A stretch of 64,000 nt of DNA from Evansella sp. LMS18 (GTDB lineage: Bacteria > Bacillota > Bacilli > Bacillales > Salisediminibacteriaceae): contig NZ_CP093301.1 in NCBI RefSeq assembly GCF_024362785.1, positions 434,001-498,000 on the forward strand, given 5' to 3'. Positions 35,002 to 43,362 of the stretch are shown here, piece by piece (the stretch's first letter is position 1; every line of letters starts with the position of its first letter). The notes below the pieces were generated by a model. It was not told the origin of the DNA, did no database searches, and saw only the letters and a list, made by a program, of their open reading frames with translations. A program made the translations under genes and the position numbers.

Positions 35002-35421
35002 TCACTCCTCAGAAACTTTCATGATATAAATCAACAGTCCGGAAATCAGTAAAAACGCGGTCATCGACATAAAAGGTATCGTTATAAAACCAAGATAGTT
35101 AACATATTCGTAATTACATGGGACCGTCCCGCACGCTGCTGCCTGGTTACTAAGTGCAGGTATTTTCTCCAGCATATAATGATAGATCGCAAACCCGCTA
35201 CCTGCCAGGCTGAGTGGCAGTGTATATACAGCCTGTCCAGCATCTTTTCTAACGGCGGCAATCGCCAGAATAATCACAAGAGGATACATGAATATCCGCT
35301 GATACCAGCAAAGAGAACATGGTATGAAGTTCTGTATTTCGGAAAAGTATAAAGAACCAGCTGTTGCGGTTAACGCGATAGCCCATGCACCAAATAAGGC
35401 ATTCTCAATCTTTTTGTTCAA
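35002..35421 (-). CDS. bdbC: DsbB/BdbC-like disulfide oxidoreductase
   Basis: A 139-residue, four-helix membrane protein that reoxidises thioredoxin-like partners with quinone. The first pair is IPCSLCWYQRIFMYP, the second AACGTVPCNYEYV. Length and motifs match BdbC. The start is TTG 35421, seven bases after GAGGG. Its TGA overlaps the ribosome site region of the downstream thioredoxin-like gene. Confidence 0.93.
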   Translation of the reverse strand: MNKKIENALFGAWAIALTATAGSLYFSEIQNFIPCSLCWYQRIFMYPLVIILAIAAVRKDAGQAVYTLPLSLAGSGFAIYHYMLEKIPALSNQAAACGTVPCNYEYVNYLGFITIPFMSMTAFLLISGLLIYIMKVSEE

Positions 35422-35540
35422 GCGCTTCCCTCTCTTTCCTCACCCTGCCTACTTATCATATAACGAACTGACGGAATCGAAAATAGGAATTTTTACTTTT
35501 CTTTATTTTCAATAAATTAAAAGGTGACTGTAATAAAAAA

Positions 35541-35576
35541 GGCTCGACAGCAGATAATATATATCTCTGTCGAGCC
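35541..35576 (-). terminator. Terminator of the PAS-GGDEF-EAL gene
   Basis: GGCTCGACAG/CTGTCGAGCC with a 16-base AT-rich loop, then TTTTTTATT on the minus strand. Confidence 0.88.
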
Positions 35577-35584
35577 TCTTCATT

Positions 35585-37408
35585 TCAGCTGCCCGTAAGG
35601 ATTTCAGCCGGTGGTATTATCTTTATGTATTGAGTTAATTCGGAAGGAGCGAGAGGCTTACTGTATAGAAAACCCTGCATTTCATTGCAGTTTCTCGCAT
35701 TTAAAAAGGTCAGCATATCCGATGTTTCCACTCCTTCAGCAATAACACGCAGGTTCATATTATGGGCCAGTTGTATAATCGATGTAACGATTGCCTGGTC
35801 TTTACTGTTATTTATAATATCTTTAATAAATGTGCGGTCAATTTTCAGGGAATCTACAGGAAAACGCTGTAAATAGCTTAGGGAAGAATATCCTGTGCCG
35901 AAATCGTCGATTGAAATACGAATGCCGATATTTTTGAGCTTCACAAGTGTACGAAGGCTTTCTTCTCTGTTACGAAGTAAATGGTTTTCTGTAATTTCTA
36001 AGTCCAGCTTACAAGGCTCCAGACCACTGTCCTGAAGAACCTCATTAACTTTTTCTACAAACCCTCGCTTTTGAAACTGCAGCGGGGATATATTGATTCC
36101 GATGCGTAACGAGTATCCCTCATCACTCCATTTTTTTGCCTGTCTGCATGCTTCCTCCAGTACCCAGTCCCCAATCGGATTGATCAACCCGGTTTCTTCC
36201 GCCAGTGGAATAAATATATCAGGGGAAACAGATCCCAGTTCCTTATCTTCCCATCTTATTAATGCCTCTGCACCGATTACTGCCATATTCTTCAGATCAA
36301 TCTGAGGCTGGTACTTCAATTGAAATGCCTTATTCTCCACTGCTGCCCGCAGCTTTCGTTCCATAATTAATTTTTCCTTTTGCTTTGTACGGATAGAAGG
36401 CCTGAACCATTGCATGTTTGCCTGACCTGCTTCTTTTGCATGTTGCATCGCGTCTTCCGCATGATTTATGACAGCTTCCTGTGTATTTCCCTGGTCAGGA
36501 TATACGGTGATGCCAATACTGGCGGATAACATCAGCTCGTCACCATCAGCTGTGAAAGGGCTGTTAAACAACTGAAGGATTTCCTTAGCGACCATTTCCA
36601 CTTCTGAAGCTGATTCAGGCTCTTTCATGAGGACAGAGAATTCATTAGCTCCGTACCTGTATATTTGTATACCTTTATGATTCAGGCCCACAAGAGCGTT
36701 TGCAATATTCCTGGTCAGTTTATCCCCTGTATGCTGGCCAAGGATTTCACAATAATAACCGAGACGGTCAAGATCAATTAATAAAACAGCAAAAGAATTC
36801 TGGAGACCCTTTTCACCTTCCATAAATCCGGCAACATCCTGTTCAAACTTGACCCGGTTTGGCAGCCCGGTTAAATTATCAGTGCTGGCCAGCTGTTTAA
36901 TCGCTTTCTCTGCCTGAGTCAGTCTTGTAATATCCTGGTGGAGTATGAGCGAAAACTTAGTTATCCCTTCTTCTGTTTTAATCAGCGGCAAAATACTCAT
37001 CTTCATAATAAAGGGGTTGCCATCTCTGGAAACAGGCATAGTTTCTGTCTCATAACCCGTTCCGGATAAAAACACTTCTTTCAGCTTCTCCCTGTCACCC
37101 CCGGTCATTAACCGATCTCGAAGTTCTGTATAATACTTTCCTTCAAGTTCTTCTTTCCTGTATTTCAGTATGTCGCAAAACGATTCACTAACATATACCA
37201 TACCGCCCTTTTCATCTGCAATTACTACATAAGCTGTTTTTTCAAGGGCGTTTATTAAATTTCCTAACAAGCCAGGGAGACCAGCTTTTGTTTCTTCCGT
37301 ATGTAAGTCATTCCATGAGTGGAATAAATTTATCAGACCATCGTTTGAATCGTTTATTCTATAGCCTTTCTGGCCAGCCAGCATAAAAGCTTTATGTTCT
37401 TTTTCCAT
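35585..37408 (-). CDS. PAS-GGDEF-EAL protein, probable c-di-GMP phosphodiesterase
   Basis: A 607-residue protein without membrane helices. PAS domain at about 50-165 (AYVVIADEKGGMVYVSESFCDILKY). GGDEF domain at about 175-335, whose active-site loop reads RYGANEFSVLM: GGDEF is changed to GANEF, so cyclase activity is doubtful. EAL domain at about 350-600, intact: GAEALIRW, INISPLQFQ, LEITEN, IDDFGTGYSSLSYL, KIDRTF, IAEGVET. The likely net activity is c-di-GMP hydrolysis, with the degenerate GGDEF binding GTP as a regulator (inference from family). AGGAGGGGG lies four to five bases before ATG. Confidence 0.92.
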   Translation of the reverse strand: MEKEHKAFMLAGQKGYRINDSNDGLINLFHSWNDLHTEETKAGLPGLLGNLINALEKTAYVVIADEKGGMVYVSESFCDILKYRKEELEGKYYTELRDRLMTGGDREKLKEVFLSGTGYETETMPVSRDGNPFIMKMSILPLIKTEEGITKFSLILHQDITRLTQAEKAIKQLASTDNLTGLPNRVKFEQDVAGFMEGEKGLQNSFAVLLIDLDRLGYYCEILGQHTGDKLTRNIANALVGLNHKGIQIYRYGANEFSVLMKEPESASEVEMVAKEILQLFNSPFTADGDELMLSASIGITVYPDQGNTQEAVINHAEDAMQHAKEAGQANMQWFRPSIRTKQKEKLIMERKLRAAVENKAFQLKYQPQIDLKNMAVIGAEALIRWEDKELGSVSPDIFIPLAEETGLINPIGDWVLEEACRQAKKWSDEGYSLRIGINISPLQFQKRGFVEKVNEVLQDSGLEPCKLDLEITENHLLRNREESLRTLVKLKNIGIRISIDDFGTGYSSLSYLQRFPVDSLKIDRTFIKDIINNSKDQAIVTSIIQLAHNMNLRVIAEGVETSDMLTFLNARNCNEMQGFLYSKPLAPSELTQYIKIIPPAEILTGS

Positions 37409-37560
37409 AATCCCCCTCCTACTTTCTCCTCTTTTCTCATAGCTGCTCCAGGAGAGCTCTTATCCAGGTTTACCGGATCACAGGCTCTGAAGTCATGATA
37501 TATGCTTATATTTCTGCCAGTACTTCTGCCTGCTTCTTAACAGTTAGACCTTTAACCATA

Positions 37561-37588
37561 AAAAAAGCCGGCCTGAATAAATGGCCGG
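37561..37588 (-). terminator. Terminator-like hairpin in the leader of the GGDEF-EAL gene
   Basis: CCGGCC/GGCCGG with a nine-base loop, followed on the minus strand by CTTTTTTT. It lies about 155 bases upstream of the GGDEF-EAL start, on the same strand. Upstream of it ACATATC and GATATGT pair. This could be a transcription attenuator or the end of a small RNA. A 46-codon frame (MRGTHIFIWALGYVG..., ending 37506) also crosses it without a good ribosome site; I prefer the terminator. Confidence 0.6.
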
Positions 37589-37836
37589 TTGCACTAATTG
37601 CTCCTACATATCCAAGTGCCCAGATGAAGATATGTGTTCCTCGCATCCCTATTGATAGTATTATTCGCTGATATATCAATTTTAGACTTATCCCATAGAA
37701 ATTTTCAATATTTTTGCACAACTTTGTATAAAATTCCTAGTTTTAATTATTTTTACCCTTTTCACGGTAATCAGCTACCAATAATAATGGCCATTCTCTT
37801 GCTGAATATGATTAACGCCCCACCATGATTTCGAAG

Positions 37837-37861
37837 GTTTCTTTTTATGAAATATGGGTAT
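37837..37861 (+). promoter_or_regulatory. Candidate sigma-B promoter of the KTSC gene
   Basis: GTTTCT, 13 bases, GGGTAT, about 90 bases before the KTSC start. It is close to the sigma-B consensus (GTTTAA, 13-15, GGGTAT). Confidence 0.5.
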
Positions 37862-37952
37862 TCTAACATATAACAAGAAATGGTGAACTGTCATCGCAAA
37901 TACCACAGCAATTATTTTTCCTCACAGTCTTTTGGAAGGGGAGGATACAGTT

Positions 37953-38171
37953 ATGGAAATGACTGAACTAAACGACGGAAATATAAAATCCATCGGATAT
38001 GATGAAATGACACGGGAACTGCATGTGAGGTTTGAAAACGGCGATTATCTGATCTACTACGAAGTATTCAAAATTGACTATGTCGGAATCTTTACAAGTG
38101 ACAATATGAGTAAGTACTTTGAAGAAAGAATTCAGACACGCTATCCTTTTAAAACTATAAATAATGCATAA
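37953..38171 (+). CDS. KTSC-domain small protein
   Basis: A 72-residue protein consisting of one KTSC domain: IKSIGYDEMTRELHVRFENGDYLIYYEV then YFEERIQTRYPFKTI. KTSC domains occur alone or fused to lysyl-tRNA synthetases and are thought to bind nucleic acid, without proof. The start is ATG 37953 (GGAGG, eight bases). Confidence 0.88.
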   Translation: MEMTELNDGNIKSIGYDEMTRELHVRFENGDYLIYYEVFKIDYVGIFTSDNMSKYFEERIQTRYPFKTINNA

Positions 38172-38326
38172 AAGCTGGCCAGGGGGCCTTTCAGTTATCC
38201 CCTGGTTTTAATTTATGTTCTGACTGAATCAATACAAAATCTGCCTGGAACAACCTAATAAGTGACAGGAAGTTGCTAATTAGCTACAATAATTGAAGAT
38301 ACTACTTAAATTTGAGGAGGATATTC

Positions 38327-39445
38327 ATGAAAATCGGTGTGCCAAGAGAAATAAAGAATAATGAAAATCGTGTTGCATTAACTCCTGCAGGTGTTCTTAC
38401 ACTTCATCAGGCCGGCCATGAGATTTTTGTAGAAAAAGACGCTGGAATTGGAAGCGGTTTCACTGACCAGGATTACAAAGACGCAGGTGCCGTTATATTG
38501 GACGAAGCACGGGAAACTTGGGAAACTGCCGAGATGGTAATGAAGGTAAAAGAACCTTTGCCTTCAGAATATGGTTATTTCAGGGAAAACCTGATTTTAT
38601 TTACATACCTTCACCTTGCAGCAGTGCCGGAGCTTGCAGAGGCACTAACCGAGAAAAAAGTTACTGCTGTTGCTTATGAGACTGTTGAAGTAAACCGGAC
38701 TTTGCCTCTGTTAACTCCCATGAGTGAAGTAGCCGGCCGGATGGCATCCCAGATTGGCGCTCAATTTTTAGAAAAGCCTAAAGGGGGAAGCGGTATTCTG
38801 CTCTCAGGTGTGCCTGGGGTAAAAAGAGGAAAAGTAACGATTATAGGAGGCGGAGTTGTAGGAACAAACGCCGCTAAAATTGCCATGGGGCTTGGTGCTG
38901 ACGTGACAATCATTGATCTGAGCCACGAACGACTCCGGCAGCTGGACGATATTTTCGGCACGGAAATCAATACGCTGATGAGCAACCCGCTGAATATTGC
39001 CAATGCAGTCAGAGAATCAGATCTCGTTATCGGAGCCGTCCTTATTCCTGGAGCTAAAGCACCAAAACTCGTTACTGAGGAAATGATAAAAGATATGATG
39101 CCTGGTTCAGTAATCGTTGATGTAGCAATCGACCAGGGCGGTATTTTTGAAACGGTGGACCGTATTACCACACATGATGATCCAACTTACACGAAACATG
39201 GTGTGGTACATTATGCAGTAGCTAATATGCCTGGCGCAGTACCACGGACTTCTACGATTGCCTTAACCAACGTAACGGTGCCTTACGCTCTTCAGATCGC
39301 GAACAAAGGACTGAGCACAGCTCTCAGAGAAAACCCGGGACTTGTGAAAGGCGTCAATACAGCTTCAGGCCATGTAACTTATGAGGCAGTGGCAAGGGAC
39401 CTTGGATATGAATATAAAACAGTGGAAGAATCCCTTTTGAAATAA
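38327..39445 (+). CDS. ald: Alanine dehydrogenase
   Basis: A 372-residue NAD-dependent enzyme converting L-alanine to pyruvate and ammonium. [23 protein letters not shown] is the diagnostic N-terminus, with substrate-binding Arg15 and Lys at [40 protein letters not shown] is the NAD fold. VDVAIDQGG and [16 protein letters not shown] carry catalytic Asp and flanking residues. It supports alanine use, sporulation or germination in Bacillus. Start: GAGGAGG, six bases, ATG. Confidence 0.97.
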   Translation: MKIGVPREIKNNENRVALTPAGVLTLHQAGHEIFVEKDAGIGSGFTDQDYKDAGAVILDEARETWETAEMVMKVKEPLPSEYGYFRENLILFTYLHLAAVPELAEALTEKKVTAVAYETVEVNRTLPLLTPMSEVAGRMASQIGAQFLEKPKGGSGILLSGVPGVKRGKVTIIGGGVVGTNAAKIAMGLGADVTIIDLSHERLRQLDDIFGTEINTLMSNPLNIANAVRESDLVIGAVLIPGAKAPKLVTEEMIKDMMPGSVIVDVAIDQGGIFETVDRITTHDDPTYTKHGVVHYAVANMPGAVPRTSTIALTNVTVPYALQIANKGLSTALRENPGLVKGVNTASGHVTYEAVARDLGYEYKTVEESLLK

Positions 39446-39454
39446 AAAAGACGT

Positions 39455-39492
39455 AAAACCCGGCAAGTGATGTCCTCATCCTTGACCGGGTT
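39455..39492 (+). terminator. Terminator of ald
   Basis: AAACCCGG-CAAG pairs with CTTG-ACCGGGTTT, then CTTTC. Confidence 0.85.
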
Positions 39493-39696
39493 TCTTTCGC
39501 TCTTACAGATCAGGAAACTGCTGTTGTTTCCACCAGCCGGCTCAGCTTTTTGTTAATTGTTCCAGCTCTCCAAAACCTCTCCCTGCACCATAAAACATTT
39601 CTAATGTATATGTAAGAAAAAAATAATTTGATAAAATGAGTCCGAGTAAAGCAGATAAGGCGATTGATTTATAATTATGGTAAGGAGTGATAAAAT

Positions 39697-39721
39697 AGCT
39701 GCCAGGAAAATCCCGGCAGCT
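39697..39721 (-). terminator. Terminator of the YjcZ-like gene cluster
   Basis: AGCTGCC/GGCAGCT with an 11-base loop; ATTTTATC follows on the minus strand. Confidence 0.75.
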
Positions 39722-39739
39722 GTTTTATCCTACTTCACC

Positions 39740-39895
39740 TTAGTAAGCCCAAGCTGCTCCGATGATTACAAGCAGGATGAACAGGACTAGAATTAACGCG
39801 AATCCTGCGCCGAATCCATATCCGCCATGAGCTACAGGAGCTGCCATCGGTGCAGGGCAGCAAGGGTCAACATAACCGTATCCATAGTGACTCAT
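39740..39895 (-). CDS. YjcZ-family sporulation micro-protein, long type, copy 1
   Basis: A 51-residue protein: a Tyr/Gly/Cys-containing head ([14 protein letters not shown]) and a C-terminal helix [24 protein letters not shown], the YjcZ family signature. YjcZ proteins are small membrane peptides tied to sporulation. GGAGG precedes the ATG. It is the last of four related micro-genes in a row. Confidence 0.9.
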   Translation of the reverse strand: MSHYGYGYVDPCCPAPMAAPVAHGGYGFGAGFALILVLFILLVIIGAAWAY

Positions 39896-39969
39896 TACAA
39901 TTTCTCCTCCTTCAGAAGTTATAGTTTTAGTTTAAAACTCTTCATACTTCCAGCTATCGCCGGTGAGGT

Positions 39970-40083
39970 TTAGTAGTAGCCGCCTGGTCTTACAACTGCT
40001 GCTCCGATAATTACAAGCAGGATAAATACTACAAGGATAAACGCAAATCCTGCTCCTGCTCCTCTGTGTGCATGTGCACCCAT
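39970..40083 (-). CDS. YjcZ-family micro-protein, short type, copy 1
   Basis: A 37-residue peptide starting MGAHAHRGAGAGFAF, then [16 protein letters not shown] and a RPGGYY end. It is the same membrane helix as the longer paralogues with a trimmed head. GGAGG lies eight to nine bases before ATG. Confidence 0.88.
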   Translation of the reverse strand: MGAHAHRGAGAGFAFILVVFILLVIIGAAVVRPGGYY

Positions 40084-40325
40084 TGACTTCCCCTCCTGTT
40101 TTTTGTGATATTTGTGCGATTTCCATCGCATTAATACTTTATGGTCTGATACTTCCTACTGTCTAAACGAAATCACTAAACTGTATAAAAATAGGCTCGG
40201 GCGGGGTTACCGTAATAACTTATACTACTCTTCCCTTCTCCGAATCTGATTTTAAGAGTTTAACGGACTGATTTTTTCTGGAAGCTCAGGCTGACGATAT
40301 AATCCGGCAGCCTGTTATGAGCTTA

Positions 40326-40487
40326 TTAGTAAGCCAGAGCTGCTCCGATGATTACAAGCAGGATAAACAGTACGAGAATTAACGCGAAACCTGCGCCAAA
40401 ACCATACCCTCCATGTCCATATCCTGCTACAGGAGCCGCAGCAGGCGGGCAGCATCCATAATATCCTGGTTCACCATAGTATCCCAT
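40326..40487 (-). CDS. YjcZ-family sporulation micro-protein, long type, copy 2
   Basis: A 53-residue protein, MGYYGEPGYYGCCPPAAAP then [24 protein letters not shown]. The helix is nearly identical to that of the copy at 39740. Two TAA codons stand in tandem. GGAGG precedes the ATG. Confidence 0.9.
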   Translation of the reverse strand: MGYYGEPGYYGCCPPAAAPVAGYGHGGYGFGAGFALILVLFILLVIIGAALAY

Positions 40488-40573
40488 TATTTATTCCTCC
40501 CTTTAATATATTGTTTAATTAACATTTTACCGGATTTCTTTTCATCCACTTTCACTGGACAACGGGAATTAAC

Positions 40574-40687
40574 TTAGTACCAATACCCTCCCGGCCTGAC
40601 CACAGCAGCACCGATTATTACAAGCAAAATGAAAATCACGATAATAAACGCAAATCCTCCTGCATATCCTCCTGCCGGTGCACCCAT
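40574..40687 (-). CDS. YjcZ-family micro-protein, short type, copy 2
   Basis: A 37-residue peptide, MGAPAGGYAGGFAF, then [16 protein letters not shown] and RPGGYWY. Together with 40326 it mirrors the 39740/39970 pair, so the locus arose by duplication of a long-short pair. Confidence 0.88.
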   Translation of the reverse strand: MGAPAGGYAGGFAFIIVIFILLVIIGAAVVRPGGYWY

Positions 40688-40896
40688 TCAGCTTCCCTCC
40701 CTATTACTGTTTCTCTCGCGAATACCGCTTCGCAATACTAAGATATGTGCGGAGTGATTACTTTGTATAGACGAATGCCGTCATAAACTCAATGTTTGCC
40801 AAAACCAATTTTTTTATAAAACTAGCACATTTGTACAATCAACTTAGACGTTTGCTAATAAAATGGTAAAAGATTCCCCTGAAAGGAGGGAAGATA

Positions 40897-41259
40897 GTGG
40901 ACTATTATCAACTTTGCTGCCAGCATAAAGGAAAACTGGCTCAAATTACTGAAAAATCAGGAAGAGTGCATGTGGGAAAAATCGCTGACGTAGATCAGAA
41001 GTATGTGTATATTGAGCCAGCTGCCCGGAGGCGCGGTTTTGGGTACGGGTACCCGCCTCACGGATATGGCCACCATAGCTACGGCCATTACAGCTACGGC
41101 AAGCACGGGTACGGGCACCACGGATATGGAGGACCATACGGCCACAGACCAGGATTTGGTGGAGGGTACGGTCCTGGATTCGCAGGTAACCCTCACTGGG
41201 TCCCGGTAGCTTTAGCGGGAGTAGGAGGTTTTGCCCTGGGTTCCGCCTTCTTCTGGTAA
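40897..41259 (+). CDS. CCxHKGK-family protein, copy 2, with Gly/His/Tyr repeats
   Basis: A 120-residue paralogue of the protein at 31233-31490. YYQLCCQHKGKLAQITEKSG and VHVGKIADVDQKYVYIEPA match its N-terminal half; VALAGVGGFALGSAFFW matches its end. Between them is a 55-residue GYGHH/SYGH-type repeat region that would bind metal or form a coat-like matrix (inference). The start is GTG 40897, seven bases after GGAGG. It stands divergent from the YjcZ cluster. Confidence 0.8.
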   Translation: MDYYQLCCQHKGKLAQITEKSGRVHVGKIADVDQKYVYIEPAARRRGFGYGYPPHGYGHHSYGHYSYGKHGYGHHGYGGPYGHRPGFGGGYGPGFAGNPHWVPVALAGVGGFALGSAFFW

Positions 41260-41289
41260 AAATATAATAGTGATGAAATGAATATTTAA

Positions 41290-41331
41290 ATTGCCCTTGC
41301 CTTTGCCGGACTTGATTTTGGCAAGGGCAAT
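41290..41331 (+). terminator. Terminator of CCxHKGK-family gene 2
   Basis: ATTGCCCTTGCC/GGCAAGGGCAAT with an 18-base loop, then TATC. Confidence 0.8.
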
Positions 41332-41390
41332 TATCTATTGTCCAGCACATATGCCTTTTGACCTTAAAGTCTTATATAGTGTAAAAAAAC

Positions 41391-41410
41391 GCTGCCTTTA
41401 AAAAGGCAGC
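41391..41410 (-). terminator. Terminator of the YppG-like gene
   Basis: GCTGCCTTT/AAAGGCAGC, followed by GTTTTTTTACAC on the minus strand. Confidence 0.85.
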
Positions 41411-41476
41411 AGAGCTTCAGTTTTACATTTTCCTGATTGATTTCATTTCAACATGTTTTAATCCGCGGCAGCCTGG

Positions 41477-41839
41477 TTATTTTTTCAGTAAAGCGAGTAA
41501 AGGAGATATTTGCTTTACCATTGGGCTGACTTTTCCGGCTATTCCGTATGCTTGCTGCACACCATTTCCTATTTTTACATAATCCCAAGTCCCGTCTTCC
41601 TTCATAAAATGAGAAAGCACTCCTTTTTTGGACTGATGGGCCTGTGGCTGCTGGTAAGGAGTTTGGTGTGAATACTGGCCATGAGCATACCCCTGATAGG
41701 TTGCCGGATGTTGTCCTGCCTGCTGATGCTGCTGAAATATTTGCGGTGCCCCCTGTCCTGGTGGTCTGCCGGAGCCAAACATCATGTTAGTGAATGGATC
41801 TGAGCGGGAGCCGTCCCTGTCTCTGCCTCCCCGATGCAT
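41477..41839 (-). CDS. YppG-like coat protein
   Basis: A 120-residue protein. The first 75 residues are Gln/Gly/His/Pro-rich. The C-terminal KKGVLSHFMKEDGTWDYVKIGNGVQQAYGIAGKVSPMVKQISPLL is the conserved YppG block. YppG is a spore-associated protein in B. subtilis. AAAGGAGGG precedes the ATG by five to six bases. Confidence 0.85.
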   Translation of the reverse strand: MHRGGRDRDGSRSDPFTNMMFGSGRPPGQGAPQIFQQHQQAGQHPATYQGYAHGQYSHQTPYQQPQAHQSKKGVLSHFMKEDGTWDYVKIGNGVQQAYGIAGKVSPMVKQISPLLALLKK

Positions 41840-42014
41840 AAGAACCCTCCTTTATTACGTTACTTTTTTTCTTAATTATTATATGTGTATGGCCGGCCAT
41901 TCGTTTGTGCTCGGGCGATACTGCAATAAAATAGCCGCCAGTAATCCGGCGGCATAAGTTGAGGGGGCTCAGAAAGCTTAGGGTAATACCTGCAGACGAG
42001 AGAACTTGCTTTCT

Positions 42015-42407
42015 TTACTCGATTGAGATAAATTTCCTGTTTGCTTTATTTTTGGCTACTTTAACAGTCAGAACTTTATCTTCGCTGAAAGAAGCGGAAA
42101 TATCAGATTCTGTAAAAGGAAAATAGACCGGGATAAAACGTTCAACTTTACCTGTGTGATGAGACTGAACAGGTACCTCATCCCCTTCGCCTTCCTTAGT
42201 TTCCACCGGTTTTTCCGCTGTAATGACCACTCCGTTCCGTACAGCTTCGATAGTAATATGCTCTTTCTCAAAGCCTTCGAGCTTACCTTCCATTAACAGC
42301 TCATTTTCAGTATCCTGAACATCGAAATGGACAGGCTGTTGCTGGGGTCCTGAGAAGAACGGAAATCCGAACAACCCAAAAGGATGGTCTGATCTTCTGT
42401 TAACCAT
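42015..42407 (-). CDS. Hsp20/alpha-crystallin family protein
   Basis: A 130-residue small heat-shock-type protein. An alpha-crystallin domain spans about 25-125: VHFDVQDTENELLMEGKLEGFEKEHITIEAVRNGVVITAE and a C-terminal DKVLTVKVAKNK strand pair. There is no IxI tail motif, so large oligomers may not form. It resembles the CotM/CotP group of coat-associated sHSPs, consistent with the spore-type neighbours. AGGAGAG precedes ATG. Confidence 0.85.
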   Translation of the reverse strand: MVNRRSDHPFGLFGFPFFSGPQQQPVHFDVQDTENELLMEGKLEGFEKEHITIEAVRNGVVITAEKPVETKEGEGDEVPVQSHHTGKVERFIPVYFPFTESDISASFSEDKVLTVKVAKNKANRKFISIE

Positions 42408-42522
42408 TGCTTATCTCTCCTAACTTAATAAGATTTCATAGGTTCACGTCACGGTTGACATAAACAGTGTATGTATCCCGCTCACCTTTTGATTAGACGA
42501 ACGTGGAGTTTCCCCGGAATAA

Positions 42523-42679
42523 TAAAGTGAACCTTCAATCAGTGGGGGGCTATTTCATCCCCCACTGATTGTTAGTTGAACCAATCGGGATGTTAGCGTC
42601 CGTTATCTCCCGCCTGAATATCTTCGCTTCCACTCATGTTTAGAGGCGGGAGTTTTACGGACGGTTACATCGGGATAAA
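42523..42679 (+). repeat. Dispersed double-hairpin element, family 2, copy 2
   Basis: About 157 bases, close to the copy at 15684. The first hairpin CAATCAGTGGGGG/CCCCCACTGATTG is identical. The second is better preserved: CGTCCGT...CTCCCGCC pairs with GGCGGGAG...ACGGACG. The framing repeats ATCGGGATGTTA/TTACATCGGGAT are intact. Confidence 0.92.
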
Positions 42680-42835
42680 TACGGCCGCTTAAAATGTCTG
42701 CGGCCGCATTTACGATGTTTATTCAATTTTCAACAGCTAAACAAAGCCTTTCCCCTCAGGAAGTCTCACCAGATAAAAAACAACTGTTTGCATTATCATC
42801 ATCATCAATCCTTTCTTCATTTTATTTTGGTGCCG

Positions 42836-42988
42836 TTACATCATTCGATTCATATATTCAGCTTGCTTTGCACGGATTGCCTCGCGGTGCATGTTGGATG
42901 CCTCATGCCTGCGCGCCCGTTCAATTTCTGCTCCGTTGTATTTTCTGCGGGTGATTGTCACAGTCAGAGAAAACAAATTAAACATCAT
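42836..42988 (-). CDS. YrzI-family micro-protein, copy 1
   Basis: A 50-residue peptide, MMFNLFSLTVTITRRKYNG then a charged amphipathic helix ending QAEYMNRMM. The F-x-L-x-x-T-I-T-x-x-R N-terminus is the YrzI family pattern. Function unknown. GGAGG lies eight bases before the first ATG. It is the most downstream of four tandem paralogues. Confidence 0.8.
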   Translation of the reverse strand: MMFNLFSLTVTITRRKYNGAEIERARRHEASNMHREAIRAKQAEYMNRMM

Positions 42989-43011
42989 ACTTATCACCTC
43001 CTGTATAACCG

Positions 43012-43164
43012 TTACATCATTCGATTTAAATATTCAGCCTGCCTTGTACGAACTGCCTCCCTGTGTTTTACAGATTCCTGGTACAGGCGAGCCTGCTCAA
43101 CATCTTTACCATCGGATTTTCTTCTGGTCACTGTAATCGTGAGCATAAACAGATTAAACACCAT
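43012..43164 (-). CDS. YrzI-family micro-protein, copy 2
   Basis: A 50-residue peptide, MVFNLFMLTITVTRRKSDGK, then ...YQESVKHREAVRTRQAEYLNRMM. GGAGG-8-ATG. The spacing to its neighbours (23-24 bases) suggests one transcript. Confidence 0.8.
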   Translation of the reverse strand: MVFNLFMLTITVTRRKSDGKDVEQARLYQESVKHREAVRTRQAEYLNRMM

Positions 43165-43186
43165 AATTTTCACCTCCTATAAGTGA

Positions 43187-43339
43187 TTACATTAAACGAT
43201 TCAGATAATTGGCCTGCCTTGCACGAACTGCCTCCCTGTGTTTTACAGATTCCTGATACAGATGAGCACGCTCAACTTCTTTTTGATCGGTTTTTCTGCG
43301 GGTCACTGTTATTGTAAGAAAAAATAAATTAAAAGCCAT
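43187..43339 (-). CDS. YrzI-family micro-protein, copy 3
   Basis: A 50-residue peptide, MAFNLFFLTITVTRRKTDQK, then YQESVKHREAVRARQANYLNRLM. It is closest to copy 2. GGAGG-8-ATG. Confidence 0.8.
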   Translation of the reverse strand: MAFNLFFLTITVTRRKTDQKEVERAHLYQESVKHREAVRARQANYLNRLM

Positions 43340-43362
43340 GGTATTCACCTCCTTAACAGACA

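Noticed and set aside
37506-37721. Small minus-strand protein MRGTHIFIWALGYVG...
   Set aside because: No Shine-Dalgarno sequence, and the frame runs through a textbook terminator hairpin. It is kept as an alternative reading in the findings.
37409-37760. c-di-GMP riboswitch ahead of the GGDEF-EAL gene
   Set aside because: The conserved GEMM-I and GEMM-II sequence blocks could not be found; only a generic stem and terminator are visible.
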